Positions 1 through 11,379 of a stretch of DNA of 64,000 nt are shown here, one piece after another. Source of the stretch: Aradus depressus (lineage: Eukaryota > Arthropoda > Insecta > Hemiptera > Aradidae); contig OY759215.1 of NCBI GenBank assembly GCA_963662175.1, positions 55,445,213 to 55,509,212 of the forward strand, written 5' to 3'. Each line of letters begins with the position of its first letter. The first letter of the stretch is position 1. Made by a program: the position numbers and the translations under genes. The notes beneath the pieces are model-generated. The model searched no databases, was not told where the DNA came from, and was given only the letters and a program-made list of their open reading frames with translations.

Positions 1-39
1 TAACCCTTATTTCAAAAATTAAAAAAAAAAAGAAAACTG

Positions 40-240
40 TCAGTCTCTCTGACAACATGATAACTCCTGATAGAATGAATGTATCGACACGAAATTTTAT
101 TATACGGCAGCTCCTAAGAAATGACATGACAGCATGACAGCTTGGCACAGACACAATTCGGCCAAAATACAAAAAACGTCGAGGGAAATCTAATCTTAAA
201 TTTGAAAAAAAATATTTTAAGAAAGCAGTTGGATTCACCA
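40..240 (-). repeat. Family A repeat fragment
   Basis: The stretch carries the family A signature in reverse: 'ctcctgatagaatgaatgta' followed by 'tcgacacgaaatttt'. The same wording recurs near 2100, 22050, 33650 and 58810. No coding potential is seen. The copy lacks both family ends, so it is a fragment. Confidence 0.6.
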
Positions 241-377
241 AAACAGTCCCAAACTCAACAAACTTTCCCGGAAAAGTTAACATTTTGGATTGCGCTACGT
301 TTTTTGTGATGAGCGGTTAGCGATATTGGGTACTTACCTATAGTGAACCGGTTTACGCGTGAGGAAGGCTGTTATAA

Positions 378-907
378 TTGACGGGGTAAGAATCAAAATG
401 GTCCAAGGGACGTTTTTGAAAAATTTTCGTTAAGTGCATAATCGGGTACAAAAATGATAGTTCTATTCAGAAAAAAAGTTGTACAAGTGAAATCCTAGCC
501 AATGCTGAGATCTAGTGGCAAATCACTTATACCATTTTGGTGAGGTAAACATGCAACTTAAACATATCAATAGTAACCTCGAAATTAAGATGTTTATTCA
601 ACTTTATGGTTTGCTAACAGCAACTTTCACCATAAAAGCAGAAGACAAAATAGGCAAATCACTTATATAGTATAAATACTATTTTGGTGACATTAAAAAG
701 TAACTTAAACATATCAATAGAGACCTTGAAAATAAGAATTTATTCAATTTTATGGTTTGCTAACAACAACTTTCACCATAAAAGCAGAAGACAAAATATT
801 TCCGGTTTCGATAAATTATAGATTTTTTAAATCAGTTAAGAACTTAATGCACAGTTTCCTCAAAGTTTTAAAAATTTCCCTTAGACCATTTTGATTCTAA
901 CCCCGTC
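378..907. mobile_element. Family C: MITE-like element with ~30-bp TIRs
   Basis: The left end at 378 reads GACGGGGTAAGAATCAAAAT and the right end near 888-907 is its near-exact reverse complement, so the element has terminal inverted repeats. The interior (530 bp) contains a direct duplication: 'gctaacagcaactttcacca' near 613 recurs, slightly changed, near 760. There is no ORF of note, so it is non-autonomous. It is embedded in family B DNA, which continues from 908. A second copy lies at 24138-24470, where B sequence is present on both sides with an AAAT duplication. The superfamily is not assigned. Confidence 0.7.
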
Positions 908-1107
908 ATTTATGACCGAATCAAAAAGCTCTTCAAATAAAAGTTGCAGAAAAAACTAAAAGACACAATTTGTAAGAAATATGATTTTCGCAGGTGGTCT
1001 GAAATGTCGGTTTGAAACACATATTATAGATTTTTTAAATTAGTTAAGAACTTATGGCACAGTTTCTTCAAAGTTTTAAAAATGTCCACTTTGATTCTAA
1101 CCCTGTC
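908..1107 (-). repeat. Family B fragment followed by a partial family C end
   Basis: Bases 908-1020 are the reverse complement of family B sequence at about 24000-24137, sharing the reverse complement of 'gctttttgattcggtcataa'. From about 1020 to 1107 the right-hand part of family C appears a second time, ending 'ctttgattctaaccctgtca'. The B/C junction at 907/908 is the same as at 24137/24138, so the two loci may descend from one composite. Confidence 0.6.
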
Positions 1108-1974
1108 AATTGTGTAGCTACCAGACTAGCTGAAGTACGAGCTAAGTGGTCGTCCCAGGAAACGCCGGGTACTTGAGCTAGTTTGTCATATTATTGACAA
1201 TGTGTCATTAATACCAGAAGCAGGTATTATGTTTCAGTGAACAAGAGGACTCTCATTCATGAGGGTGCTCAGAAGCACAAAGAGCTTTAAAAAGAGGTGC
1301 ATTCAAAATGTATGAATGTAAAGGAGCATTTACATGCTCGTCACACCTTCTTTTCAGTGTTAATCATGCATGAAATGAGCATAAAAGAGCTTTAAATTAT
1401 ACAAAATATCTTATTTTGAGACATTTTCATATTTTTTCAAACACATTTTCTGGTCTAAAGTTCCTAACAGAAATAAGGGAAACAAAGTTTAAATATGCTA
1501 TAATTTTGTTTCCTTAAAATGCGTCTGACGCCGGCAAACAACTTCACGAATTGACTAAGTTTTCACTCTCCCTCTGAAACCAATTTACTGAATTGTTTGG
1601 AAAGGAATAGATGTATCGCGCAGGGGTCTTCTTAATCCACGTACCAAATTTGAGAAAACTAACAGGTGTCGTTCTTATTGGGTCCTGGATTCACATTTTT
1701 ATTTTCATTATTTATTTATGATTCACCGACGATTTTTTTTTCTCTTCATATTTATTCTAGTTATAAGAGACAGGTCTTGTCCATGAAGTACAGACTGGTC
1801 TATAAGAATGTCAGTGTGGTTGGTTTTAATAGTGTTCCTTTAAACAAATTTGTGATTGTGCCGTTTGATAGTTTCTTCATTGTGTTACTTTGACATACAA
1901 ATAAAACGAAGTAGGTATACTTTATTTGTCAGGTACTTGCGTCGGAAATTATATTAAATAATTAGAAATTTTTT
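1108..1974. other. Intergenic or intronic DNA; weak family A fragment near 1540-1660
   Basis: No convincing gene. Around 1540-1660 the phrases 'cttcacgaattgactaagtt' and 'aaccaatttactgaattg' match the left end of forward family A copies such as 17294 and 21305. The short reading frame at 1666-1893 has ordinary AT-rich composition and no recognisable motif, so it is not called. Confidence 0.4.
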
Positions 1975-2210
1975 ACATTGTTCAAATCAACATTTTACTT
2001 CCGTTAGTTTTCACATGAATTTCATGTATTCACACTCCCTGATTCAAAAATGAAAAAAATAAATTCCTCTCTGTCTGAAAGTCTGTGGACATAAATCCCT
2101 ATAAAATATGTCGACACGGAATTTTACATGTGTATTCAGAACGATACGTATTGATTTTCAGCCAAATCGGCCAAAGGGAAGCCAAAGGGGTCAGGAGCAC
2201 CCAAAAAAAA
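1975..2210 (-). repeat. Family A repeat, internal part
   Basis: Reverse-oriented family A with the poly-A-like block after 'ccctgattcaaaaatg', then 'tatgtcgacacggaatttta' and 'gattttcagccaaatcggcc'. The order of blocks is the same as in the copies at 49190 and 58600. Confidence 0.65.
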
Positions 2211-4984
2211 AAATGTTTAAAAAGCGAAAACTAAATCTCCAAATTCATTAAAGTATTGATTATTTATTATTTAAATATTGATTATTATTAAACTACGTTT
2301 CAATCCTAACGATTATATAAGAGTTGGGATGATCTGCGCCATGTGACCCAAGTCTCTAACGCTGACATGTCTTTCTCCTAAGCGCTAAACTTCTTCCTTA
2401 TCCCTTCTTATCCAAGGCTTACAATTCCTTTACAACCGCAGGACAATCCTACAATAATCCTAACGTTTAGTCAGAATTTGCGGTGTGATTGTTATAAATG
2501 AGATACTCTATATGTCTGTAAGCGTTTAATAGCATGATTCTTAGTAAACCATTTCATACCAGAAAGAAGAAGCTAAAAAGAAAAAAAATCTTTCCTTTTC
2601 AATCATGGAACAGAATCGAACTCTCCTGAGGGAAATCACAGCAATAAGGGACAGACTAGGAAAGGGGTGGATAACACAAAACAGTGGAAGAAAGGCAAGG
2701 GCTCCCATCTGATGTGATATTCATTGTGCGTCAGAGCCGACAGAAGGAATATAGAAAAAGCCGCCTTATGTGGGGCGACGATGAGAGGATTCTCCAAACA
2801 GGATTTGTTGGTCATTAGGATGGGGGATGGGAAGAGAAGGTGGGATGGGATTTCCTGAATGTGGATCTGCATAACGCCTCTCTTCTCAGGGGAGCAACAA
2901 CCCTTGCCAAGATATGGGCCAGAGATGGGCGGATGTCTCCGGGATTTGGCTCATTGAAAGAGGTAGCTCAATGGGATCACTGAAGAAAGGATATCAGCTA
3001 ACTTATGCTCTCTTCTTCGCATCTTTGAAAACTATATTCCTCAGAGATCTTTTGAGAAGGCTCTTTTCATCTTTTTTGGAAATTCCAACATTTTCTTCGG
3101 TAGTCCGAAAACCCTTTTATTAATAACAATTTCTTTTTATTTATCTTTTCGGGTACGGGACAACCTTGAAATTCTATTCGCAATTCTTAGTACGTTTTAC
3201 CTATAATATAGGTCATATTATAACAAATGTCATATTATAATAAAAGGCGTATAAATCAACAACGGGGCACGTAGGCCCACGATGAATTATTTGGTGTTGA
3301 GAGCGAATAAACAAAGCAAAAACAACAATTGTGTCCACGTTCATCTTCTTAGAAATTTTTTTTTTCATACTCACCAGTATTTCGGAAAAAATAGGACAAA
3401 TTCGGATCTTGGGTACCAGAAAAACAAAACAAAACAAAACAAAACAATAGTATTCGAAATGTTATTCGTGCCTAACTCTGTTTTCTGCCAATATGAAATT
3501 AAGAACATGAGACTTCAAGGAATCTGCAAACATGGCTTACTTCGGCTAGGCTGTAACTTTACGAATAAAGATATAATGAACTTAAACAAAAAGGAGGAGG
3601 ATTTCAATTGAAATACTGGCTTCAAAGGTCTCTGTGATTTGACAATTTCTGCAAGAATGCCTTTGTGTGAAATTTTCTGATCTACCAAGGCAAGAATTTC
3701 AAAGTCTTTTGAGGATTATGATTAATAAAGAGCTGAAAGATTAAAAACCTGATTATTAAAAAAAAACAAAAGACCCAACTGCTTTAAAGACTTACAAAAC
3801 ACTTCAAAAAATATGAAAATTTCTAATTTATGGCGTTTGTAATATTGATCTGTTAATTCATTTATTAATTTTATGTATTTATTAAAATATATCTAAGGTA
3901 TCAAGACAATATTTACAAGTAGAATTTTTTCCGTATATTAAGACTGAAGGACGCAAATGAGATGGGCCTTCGACGAGTAAGAAAATCTGAAGCAGCAGGG
4001 GGAGGATGTAGGCTGGATGGGGGGATGGTAAGGCAGAATGGGGAAAGATTGTCTTAAGATCCAGGTCCTTCATGGACACGAGCAGCACTAAAAAAAGAGA
4101 AGAAGGAAAAACCCATCCTTTCTATTTGTTTGCTTGGCGACCAGAAAACAGAAGACAGGAGCGTTACAAAAGATCACTGTGAAGTACAAAGCGTGGGCGT
4201 GCTCCTCACTTTATACCTAGGATCATCCTTAGGGGATTTTCCCCCATCATTTGTCTCCATCCTCCCAGTCCCACCACTTAAACCGCTCCATATTTCCTTT
4301 CAGATATAGGTAGACTTATTTTTTCTTCTATATCCCCTAAGGAATGATTTGGAAAATGTTTTGTACCCTCAACGTCCTAAAAAAAAATGGTTAAAATCCT
4401 CTTTTTGAAAAGTGGCCAATGTACTTTCCCAGCACATCGCTCTCTCTCCCTCACACTCTCTCACTCCGCATCTCTCGCATTTTACTTTTACAATTGGGAA
4501 AGTTATGTAATCAGTCAAATAGACCAGCCGAACCAAGAAGCTGGATATAAACATAATATTTGCGTTGTATGGATTTTCTGTCATTCATTCATATCTTTGT
4601 GCTTATATTACCTATTTAATTTTGATATGCGGCCCTCGTTATTGAATCCTTATAGCCTTATTGCGACCAAATAATACTCTAGTTTGGTTTAAACCGCTAC
4701 TTGGCTAGGAATTTTCACTAAAGTAAAATACTGCATTGACCGATGCATATTTTACACCGGTGAAATCTGTAGTCTGTGAAGTTGGTTCCACAGCCACTGC
4801 GCTAAATGTTTGTTCAACTATATGGAATGATTTATTCTACGATTTTATCGTTTGTTCTGGTTTTCTTGACTTATTTTTTTAAAAAACGATTTGTATGCGG
4901 CCTTCACTCATTGACGACAGCCACACCCCAATTGGGCTAAACGGTTGTTTGAGTGTACAAATCGTTTGTTCTTCCATATTTACT
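2211..4984. other. AT-rich non-coding stretch
   Basis: No gene is recognised on either strand. A short (AAAAC)n run lies at about 3420-3446 and a pyrimidine-rich CT run at about 4440-4470. Several short reading frames (for example 2914-3123, 3282-3611 and 4387-4674) show no motif, no splice context and no partner exons, so they are not called. Confidence 0.4.
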
Positions 4985-5720
4985 TTCCTATACCTACTTA
5001 TAGTGTAAGGAAGTATTGTAATCGTGCAAAAATCCGAGATTTAGGTTTCCACTTAAACCGCATTTTCTTGTTTCAAGGTCCCCTAAAAACGTTTTGACCA
5101 TTTTCGTGATGATGTCTGTGCATGTGTATGTGATTGAAAAGTTGTGAGCTCTCTTTCCCAAAAACGATTGTAGCTATGAACTTGAAATTTGGAATGAATG
5201 AGTCACATGTTCTGATTAGATTTTGGCAGAAATCGAAAGGAAATTGAGACCACTTTCCCCCGGGACCTAACTACATTTTACAAGATACAGCTTATGTTTA
5301 TGACCTTATCAAAAATATTTTCGAGTAATAGTTGTAGAAAATAGAAACATATATAATATAAGTTATACTAATATGATTTTTTACAGGTCGCCCAGTTTAC
5401 GAGATACATGCCGAAAACCATCTTGAAATGTAGTTTCGAAACACACAGACGTTTCCTAAATTTACTCGAAAACGGTTAGTTCTATCGAAAACTTGATTCT
5501 AACCAAAATTGTTCCTTATAAAATTTCCAATCGCTAATAAGCTCTCAGATTCGAGATAGGATCAATACGACAAATGTTATAGCGTCCCGAAGAATGTAAA
5601 TTAAACGTCTGTAACGAATATATCTAATTGTAATTTTTAAATCGTAACTTAGAGCAACAAACTTTAAAATATGGTTTATGTATTGGTAGTTTTTAATTTT
5701 GAGAAGGAGGAAAGAGAGTG
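4985..5720 (-). repeat. Family B repeat, long reverse copy
   Basis: This is the clearest reverse copy of family B. Its left end is the hairpin-like tip 'ctttcctatacctacttata', followed by 'ggaagtattgtaatcgtgca'. It then runs through the shared blocks 'ttcaaggtcccctaaaaacg', 'cttgaaatttggaatgaatg' and 'gcttatgtttatgacctt', and the distal block 'cgagataggatcaatacgac' near 5550. The corresponding forward copies lie at 48.3, 49.6 and 50.7 kb. No ORF is conserved between copies. Confidence 0.65.
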
Positions 5721-6540
5721 ATCTGTAAGCGTAGTTGGTATAAGAAAGTCCTGTAATTGCCACATCATAATTTTTTCGTTTGTTTTGGTGTTCGTGAGTT
5801 GCAAAAAAAATAAACAATTTTGTACCTGTACGAATCGTTTGTTCTACGTTTGAATACGTGCAGAGCTGAACTTGCAATGTTCGTAACGGTTACGTTTAAT
5901 TTTAATAGTATTTTCGTTTCCACTTGACAGAAAAATAAAATTGAGATAGCTTCCAACTAGTATATGTTAAAATCAATGAGGCAACGTTCAAAGTCAAGTA
6001 ATAGTTCATAAAGTGAGATTAACGTCGGGAGTTCTTAAGATGTTTTGTAATTTCAATTGTATGTATTCAATGTTCACTTGGCTTAATCTACGGCAGTATA
6101 TTTTAACTGCCCAGAAAAGCCCGGAACGGCTTCATATATTGCCCCAAGATTGAATTAATCTTGAACAAAAACGTTCAAATTTTTACGATATATTCCAAGG
6201 CAATTTTCTTTAGAAGACCTTCAGATTTTCTCTTGTAATTCGTCATTCAGTAAGGCGTCAATTGATTTTCAATCAAATCCCTTCTTACGTCATTATTCCA
6301 GAGAGAAGCATGATAAATGGAAGAGATTATCAAATGAATGGGGAGCCGTTGAATGACCAACTTTTCTAAGGCACCCACCATTTTATTGAAAAGAGGTAGC
6401 TCAAATAAAAAACTTAATTACAGGCGGAGCACAGGTCAGGGAACTTATATCAAAAGAGGACGAAGATTCGGGCAAAGTTTCTTAGGGTCATGTCTGTACC
6501 AGACCTTAGTCAACAGCAGACATCTATAGACGGATTCTTA
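5721..6540. other. Non-coding stretch, no feature recognised
   Basis: AT-rich sequence with no gene, strong repeat or tandem array visible by eye. Confidence 0.4.
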
Positions 6541-6683
6541 TTAAGTGTATCGTGTTATTAGTCCTTCGGATGGAACATTAAGCAATGTTGTCAGATACTC
6601 GTTAAAGAGAGCGCTTTGGTTGTAGGTAATAAGATCTCGATGTAGTTAAAGCCAGAGGACCTGAGTTTCAATAAATAACTAGA
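6541..6683 (+). repeat. SINE1 fragment, strongly decayed
   Basis: Shares the order of SINE1 body blocks: 'gtccttcggatgg' , 'gttgtcagatactcgttaaa', 'gagcgctttgg' and 'gtagttaaagcc'. The tRNA-like head is missing, and many substitutions indicate an old copy. Confidence 0.55.
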
Positions 6684-6786
6684 TGAGTCAAAAATATGTT
6701 ACAAAATTGCAAAGCCTAGTTAAAAACTTTCACTTTCAAGAGTGAAAAACGTTTAGTTGAAAGTCGATGGCTAAGTACAGGTTCTC

Positions 6787-7058
6787 AATAAAACAAAGTA
6801 AATTGAATAACACAAAATAAATTGAATAAAACAAGGTATATTGAATAAAACACAGTATATCGAATGAAACAAAGTATATTGTATGAAACAAAGTATATTG
6901 TATAAAACACAGTATATTGAATAAAACACAGTATATTGAATAAAACACAGTATATGGAATGAAACAAAGTATATTGTATAAAACACAGTATATTGAATAA
7001 AACACATTACATCGAATGTAACGAAAGTATATTGTATAAAAAACAGTATATTGAATTT
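6787..7058. repeat. Minisatellite, ~20-bp period
   Basis: About 13 copies of a unit close to AAAACACAGTATATTGAATA, with substitutions such as AAAGTATATTGTAT. Because 20 is not a multiple of 3 and the unit has no stop in any minus-strand frame, all three minus frames stay open, which makes three overlapping false ORFs. Confidence 0.9.
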
Positions 7059-7149
7059 GGTCGAAGTCGATATTTTATTGAGAAAGGACGGTTATGGATA
7101 CACATAAGCAGGCATTTTCCAGAAATGGATTCATTTCGATCTTGACACA

Positions 7150-7151
<2 letters not shown>

Positions 7152-7181
<30 letters not shown>
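7152..7181. repeat. Poly-A run
   Basis: About 29 consecutive A residues followed by AGCTTAAAACTGA. That sequence is the reverse complement of TCAGTTTTAAGCT at about 11551-11563, beyond the Ty3/gypsy insertion. The poly-A may be one arm end of a fold-back element that the LTR element split. Confidence 0.7.
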
Positions 7182-7184
<3 letters not shown>

Positions 7185-7196
7185 TAAAACTGACAT

Positions 7197-7252
7197 TGGG
7201 GTGTGACCCACCACTGATCAAATCCCGCCAGGGGGAGAGTTTTATTTCACAA
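7197..7252 (+). repeat. SINE2 fragment
   Basis: The segment 'caaatcccgccagggggaga' and 'gttttatttcaca' align with the box B region and following body of the SINE2 copy at 32390-32575 ('caaacccggaccggggttga', 'gttttatttcaca'). Only this short central part is present. Confidence 0.45.
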
Positions 7253-7288
7253 ATACTCTTCCAGGGCCACGGTTTCGACTTACGCCAT

Positions 7289-7428
7289 TGTAATAACATA
7301 GTACAAAAAGTCCAAACAACAACTGACTTTATTTTCCAAATATTTGTCGAACACATGTTAACACAAGTATATTGTACTTTATATAATATAGAAAAACATA
7401 TTATTTTAATATTAACTAATTTACAACA
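7289..7428 (-). repeat. 3' LTR of the Ty3/gypsy element
   Basis: 140 bp, identical by eye to 11380-11519. It contains AT-rich sequence with TATATAATATA, a possible TATA box or poly-A region. The gag-pol stop codon (7416-7418) lies inside this LTR. Confidence 0.95.
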
Positions 7429-10400
7429 TCTTCCCCCTCGGTCATCTGAGCCTGGAGGCTGGTGCCGTGATCCAGCCGAAGCTGGTCCGCATGTTTTCGA
7501 AGCCGGGCCTCCTGCACCTCCACCAGGTAGGACGACACGCCAGTCTTCTTCAATACCTTCCCCCGTCTGTACCCTTTTCCTGACGGATTCAAGACCCACA
7601 CTCTGTCTCCCTTTTCAAACGTTCGAACCTTAGCTTTTCGGTCATGGTAGAGTTTCTGCTTCACCAGAGCCTCCTCTACATTCGTTGACACATCCGGTTT
7701 CAACAGATCCAGCTCTGTCCTTAAGCGTCTTCCGAGTAGTAACTCAGATGGCGTTCTGCCGGTTGTCTTCTGAGGCGAGTTGCGGTACGAAAACAAGAAA
7801 TCTAGCAGCCCCTGATGTAAATCCATCCCGGCTTTGCGAGATGCGGTAAAGCGCTCTTTAAAAGTCCTGACCGCCCGTTCACAAAGACCATTAGTTTTAG
7901 GATGGTAAGGCGTCGATCTCACATGCGTAACTCCTCGTTCCTTGCAAAACCTCCGGAATTCATGTGAACTGAACTGGGGACCATTGTCCGATACGATGAT
8001 TTTCGGAAGGCCAAAACGAGCGAATATTTCTGACAATACGCCTATTGTTTTTGATGTTGTCGTAGATCCCATGGGCACTATCTCCATCCATTTGGACATA
8101 GCATCAATTACTACGAACCAATACTTTCCTTGAAACGGTCCCGCAAAATCAACATGAATCCTACTCCATGGTTCCGCAGGGACTGACCAAGAGTAGAGGG
8201 GAACCTCAGGTTCTTTCGTTCGTCCTTCTTGGCAGGCACGACACGATTTTACAAACTGTTCAATATCCACGTCGATGCGAGGCCACCATACATGCCATCT
8301 TGCCATTGCCCGCATAGCAGATATGCCAGGGTGCCCACTGTGAAGCATGTTAAGTAAGGTTTCCCTGTAGTAGGATGGTACAATAATCCTGCCCATCCAA
8401 AGCAAAATATTTTCTTCAAACGAAATTTCTGTACGTTTTTCATAAAATGTAAACAATTGGGATGGTACATCGGCCTTACGTTCAGGCCATCCCCTCGTTA
8501 CATAGTCCATAACCCGCATGAGCACAGGGTCCTTTCTTGATTGCAGACTTAAGCTTTTCTTCGAAATGGGCAGTTCATCGACTTTCAACTGCAACAGATG
8601 ACCCCGCTTAGCCGATCCGATGTTTTCTTCACTTGAACATTCACTTGTTGCTAAAGGAAGTCTAGATAATGCATCTGCCGGCGCATTCCTCAATCCACTG
8701 TTATAGATTATCTCGTAGTCATATGCACCCAGTATTAGAGCCCATCGAGTAAGACGGTTCGCTGCTAGCTTAGGCACTTCTTGATGCTCCCCAAATAGTC
8801 GAATTAAGGGTTTGTGATCTGTTCTGAGATGAAAATGTCGGCCAAAGAGATATTGGTGAAAATTTTTAACGGCAAAAATAATACCTAGGGCTTCCTTATC
8901 TAAAGCGCTGTATCTTTTTTCGGCGGCCTTTAACGATCTAGAGGCGAAAGCAATTGGTCTTTCACTGTTATCTAGGTACCTGTGAAACAATACGGCCCCC
9001 AAACCCGTGTCACTTGCATCTGTACATACTATAAGTGGCAGATTTTCGTCATAATGGGCTAGGGTCGGAGAGCTCGTGAGGGCTTGCTTAATCTCCTCTA
9101 CAATTTTCTCGTCCTCCTGTGCCCATTTCCATCTGATCCCCTTCTTGAGCAGGCGATGAAGTGGTGCACATTTGCCTTGAAGACTCGGCACAAATCTGCT
9201 ATAATAGTTGATAGAGCCCAGGAGGGAGCGGAGTTCCTTAACATTGGAAGGCGACGGCATCCTTCGTATAGCCTCAATGTTGTCCTTGGTCGGATGAATG
9301 CCATGTTCATCGATCACATGCCCCAAATATCTAACCGAGTCCTGAAACCATTTACATTTGCTGGTTTGCGTCCTGATTCCCGCTTTACTTAACCTCGTCA
9401 GTACTTCCCTCACTCTACTAAGGTGAACATCGTGATTATCCCCAGTGATGATTATATCATCAAGGTAGCATGCTGCTCCTTCCACTCCTGCCAAGATACC
9501 GTCCATCGTGCGCTGGAATAAAGCTGGAGCAAATTTTATTCCGAATGGCAAACGTCTATATCTAAAATAGCCTTTGTGAGTGGCTATTACGAGAAATTTT
9601 TGTGATTTTTCGTCCACCTCCATTTGCAAGTAGGCATCTCGAAGGTCGATCACGGTAAACTGTTTACCCCCTCTCAATTTAGCTATGAGGTGTTCAAACA
9701 GTGGTAATGGATACGGGTCATCGTAGATATACTTATTTATACTAACCTTAAAATCTGCACATATCCGCACCGCTCCGCTGGGCTTAATCGTCACTACGAT
9801 TGGTGAAGCCCATTCGATAGGTGTTGCGCTCGGATCGACCGGTTCAATAACCCCTTCATTTACCAGTCTGCTAAGCTCAGCCTCCACAGCAGATTTCAGG
9901 GCGAACGGAACAGGTCTCGCCCGGTATACTACAGGTTTACAGTTGTCACGCATTTGGATAACAGCTTTCTGTCCTGCTATTGTACCTAAAGATGATGTGA
10001 AAAGATTCGAAAATTCTTTTATAAGTCCTGTAATGACGTTGTCCTCTGGTTTGTCCGAAGCTTTGTTTTGTACCGTACAAACCTGCGCCCCAGGCGGCAA
10101 CTTGAGGCCGAACGCCAAGACCCAATCAAGGCCGAATAATGGAATATCATTTTTTTCAATTACGACAATGTTCAGCTTCTTACTTTTACCAAAAGCACTA
10201 ACCTTAACTTTCGATTCTCCGAGAGTTTTCACAGACAGGCCCGTGTAGGCCAGCAGGTTGGGGCTGCTTGTCAGTTTGGGAGATCCTATGTCCCTCCAGA
10301 CTTTTGTCCCTATTATGGACCTTGACGCACCCGGATCATATAGCATTCTCATGGGAACCCCGGCTACTCGAACATTGAGCATCACCTTCGAGTATCCCGG

Positions 10401-11342
10401 ACTTGTAGACATTACGTTGTCCACGTTGGAATACTCAGAAACGGAAGTGTTGTCACCGTCCGACTGACTGTGACGGCCTGAATTGACATTATGAACGTTT
10501 GAGTTCTCAACAATGATGACATTGCCTATGGCCCGACAAACTTTCGAAAAATGATTTAGCTTGTCGCATGCATAGCATTTTTGATTATGCGCTGGACAAC
10601 TAATTCCTCTTTTATGCAACCTTCCCCCACATTTCAAACAGTGGGTACCTCTGACGAGCTTTAATACCCTTCTCTTCTTCTTTGGGCGCTCAATCGGCCC
10701 CGACTTCTCCACCCGGCACACTTCGCTGTTCGAATGCCGGTGGATAAACGAACTTAGTTGTCTCTGTTGGATTTGGACGCTCTCCAAGAGCAATGCAGAT
10801 GATTCTACTTGGGAGAATGTCGCGTCACCTGATCCGTGAAGTCTCAACAGTTCGCGCTGCCATATCTCGTCATTCGCCCCGACCAATAGTTGGTCGCGCA
10901 GGCGCTCCTCCAATGACGCTCCGAAATGGCATTCCCCAGCGATTGCCCTAAGGCAACTTATATATTCTCGTAGCGGTTCCCCCTCATTCCGGAACCGTTG
11001 GGTGAATCGTACCCTTGCAGTCAACGGTGCGGTGGCCCTGCAATAGTAGCGATCTAACACCTCTACGAGTGCCCCAAAGTTCTGATTGGTTACCTGGTTT
11101 GGGTGGAAGTGGTCTACCAACATCTTGAACGGCCCAGGTCCCATCCTGGACAGCAGCAGGTCCCTCTGTAGCCCCGGGTCCGTCACTCTACTGGTCCTCA
11201 CGGCTATCTGAAACCTCTGCCTGTAGTATGTCCACTCTTCACCGGCATTCCCATCAAACTGTGGCACTCTGAACGGTTGCTGCCCAAACTCCGCATAGGT
11301 GGCTTCCGAAAAACCATTATTGGTTTTTTTCGTTTTTGGCAT
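7416..11342 (-). CDS. Gag-Pol polyprotein of the Ty3/gypsy retrotransposon
   Basis: One uninterrupted 1308-residue ORF with no frameshift between gag and pol. Gag occupies about residues 20-230 and is followed by two zinc knuckles: C235-C238-H243-C249, and C256-C259-H264-C269 (CX2CX4HX4C). The protease motif is D336-P-G-A, a variant of D-S/T-G-A. Reverse transcriptase spans about 470-690, with catalytic D566 and YLDD at 626-629. RNase H has D775, E817 and D842. Integrase has the H1001/H1004/C1034/C1037 zinc motif and the D1065, D1119, E1155 triad with D(35)E spacing. All catalytic residues seen are intact, so the element may be competent. The start ATG lies only about 37 nt inside the 5' LTR, an unusually short leader. 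The C-terminus runs through the polypurine tract into the 3' LTR. There is no envelope ORF. Confidence 0.97.
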   Translation of the reverse strand: MPKTKKTNNGFSEATYAEFGQQPFRVPQFDGNAGEEWTYYRQRFQIAVRTSRVTDPGLQRDLLLSRMGPGPFKMLVDHFHPNQVTNQNFGALVEVLDRYYCRATAPLTARVRFTQRFRNEGEPLREYISCLRAIAGECHFGASLEERLRDQLLVGANDEIWQRELLRLHGSGDATFSQVESSALLLESVQIQQRQLSSFIHRHSNSEVCRVEKSGPIERPKKKRRVLKLVRGTHCLKCGGRLHKRGISCPAHNQKCYACDKLNHFSKVCRAIGNVIIVENSNVHNVNSGRHSQSDGDNTSVSEYSNVDNVMSTSPGYSKVMLNVRVAGVPMRMLYDPGASRSIIGTKVWRDIGSPKLTSSPNLLAYTGLSVKTLGESKVKVSAFGKSKKLNIVVIEKNDIPLFGLDWVLAFGLKLPPGAQVCTVQNKASDKPEDNVITGLIKEFSNLFTSSLGTIAGQKAVIQMRDNCKPVVYRARPVPFALKSAVEAELSRLVNEGVIEPVDPSATPIEWASPIVVTIKPSGAVRICADFKVSINKYIYDDPYPLPLFEHLIAKLRGGKQFTVIDLRDAYLQMEVDEKSQKFLVIATHKGYFRYRRLPFGIKFAPALFQRTMDGILAGVEGAACYLDDIIITGDNHDVHLSRVREVLTRLSKAGIRTQTSKCKWFQDSVRYLGHVIDEHGIHPTKDNIEAIRRMPSPSNVKELRSLLGSINYYSRFVPSLQGKCAPLHRLLKKGIRWKWAQEDEKIVEEIKQALTSSPTLAHYDENLPLIVCTDASDTGLGAVLFHRYLDNSERPIAFASRSLKAAEKRYSALDKEALGIIFAVKNFHQYLFGRHFHLRTDHKPLIRLFGEHQEVPKLAANRLTRWALILGAYDYEIIYNSGLRNAPADALSRLPLATSECSSEENIGSAKRGHLLQLKVDELPISKKSLSLQSRKDPVLMRVMDYVTRGWPERKADVPSQLFTFYEKRTEISFEENILLWMGRIIVPSYYRETLLNMLHSGHPGISAMRAMARWHVWWPRIDVDIEQFVKSCRACQEGRTKEPEVPLYSWSVPAEPWSRIHVDFAGPFQGKYWFVVIDAMSKWMEIVPMGSTTTSKTIGVLSEIFARFGLPKIIVSDNGPQFSSHEFRRFCKERGVTHVRSTPYHPKTNGLCERAVRTFKERFTASRKAGMDLHQGLLDFLFSYRNSPQKTTGRTPSELLLGRRLRTELDLLKPDVSTNVEEALVKQKLYHDRKAKVRTFEKGDRVWVLNPSGKGYRRGKVLKKTGVSSYLVEVQEARLRKHADQLRLDHGTSLQAQMTEGEDVVN
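7429..7439 (-). other. Polypurine tract of the Ty3/gypsy element
   Basis: GAGGGGGAAGA on the element strand, directly before the 3' LTR, where plus-strand DNA synthesis would be primed. It is also coding: it lies within the last codons of gag-pol. Confidence 0.85.
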
Positions 11343-11364
11343 TATTATTTTTTAATTTTTTTTT

Positions 11365-11378
11365 AACCTCGATCGCCA
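11365..11378 (-). other. Primer-binding site, Ty3/gypsy element
   Basis: TGGCGATCGAGGTT on the element strand, one nucleotide after the 5' LTR. The TGG start is complementary to a tRNA CCA end. The priming tRNA is not identified. Confidence 0.7.
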
Positions 11379-11379
11379 A

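Noticed and set aside
6736..7007. Three overlapping minus-strand ORFs encoding a hydrophobic repeat peptide
   Set aside because: They are the same 20-bp tandem array read in three frames.
7196..7633. Plus-strand ORF of 145 residues over the 3' LTR
   Set aside because: It is a shadow of the gag-pol gene and LTR on the other strand.
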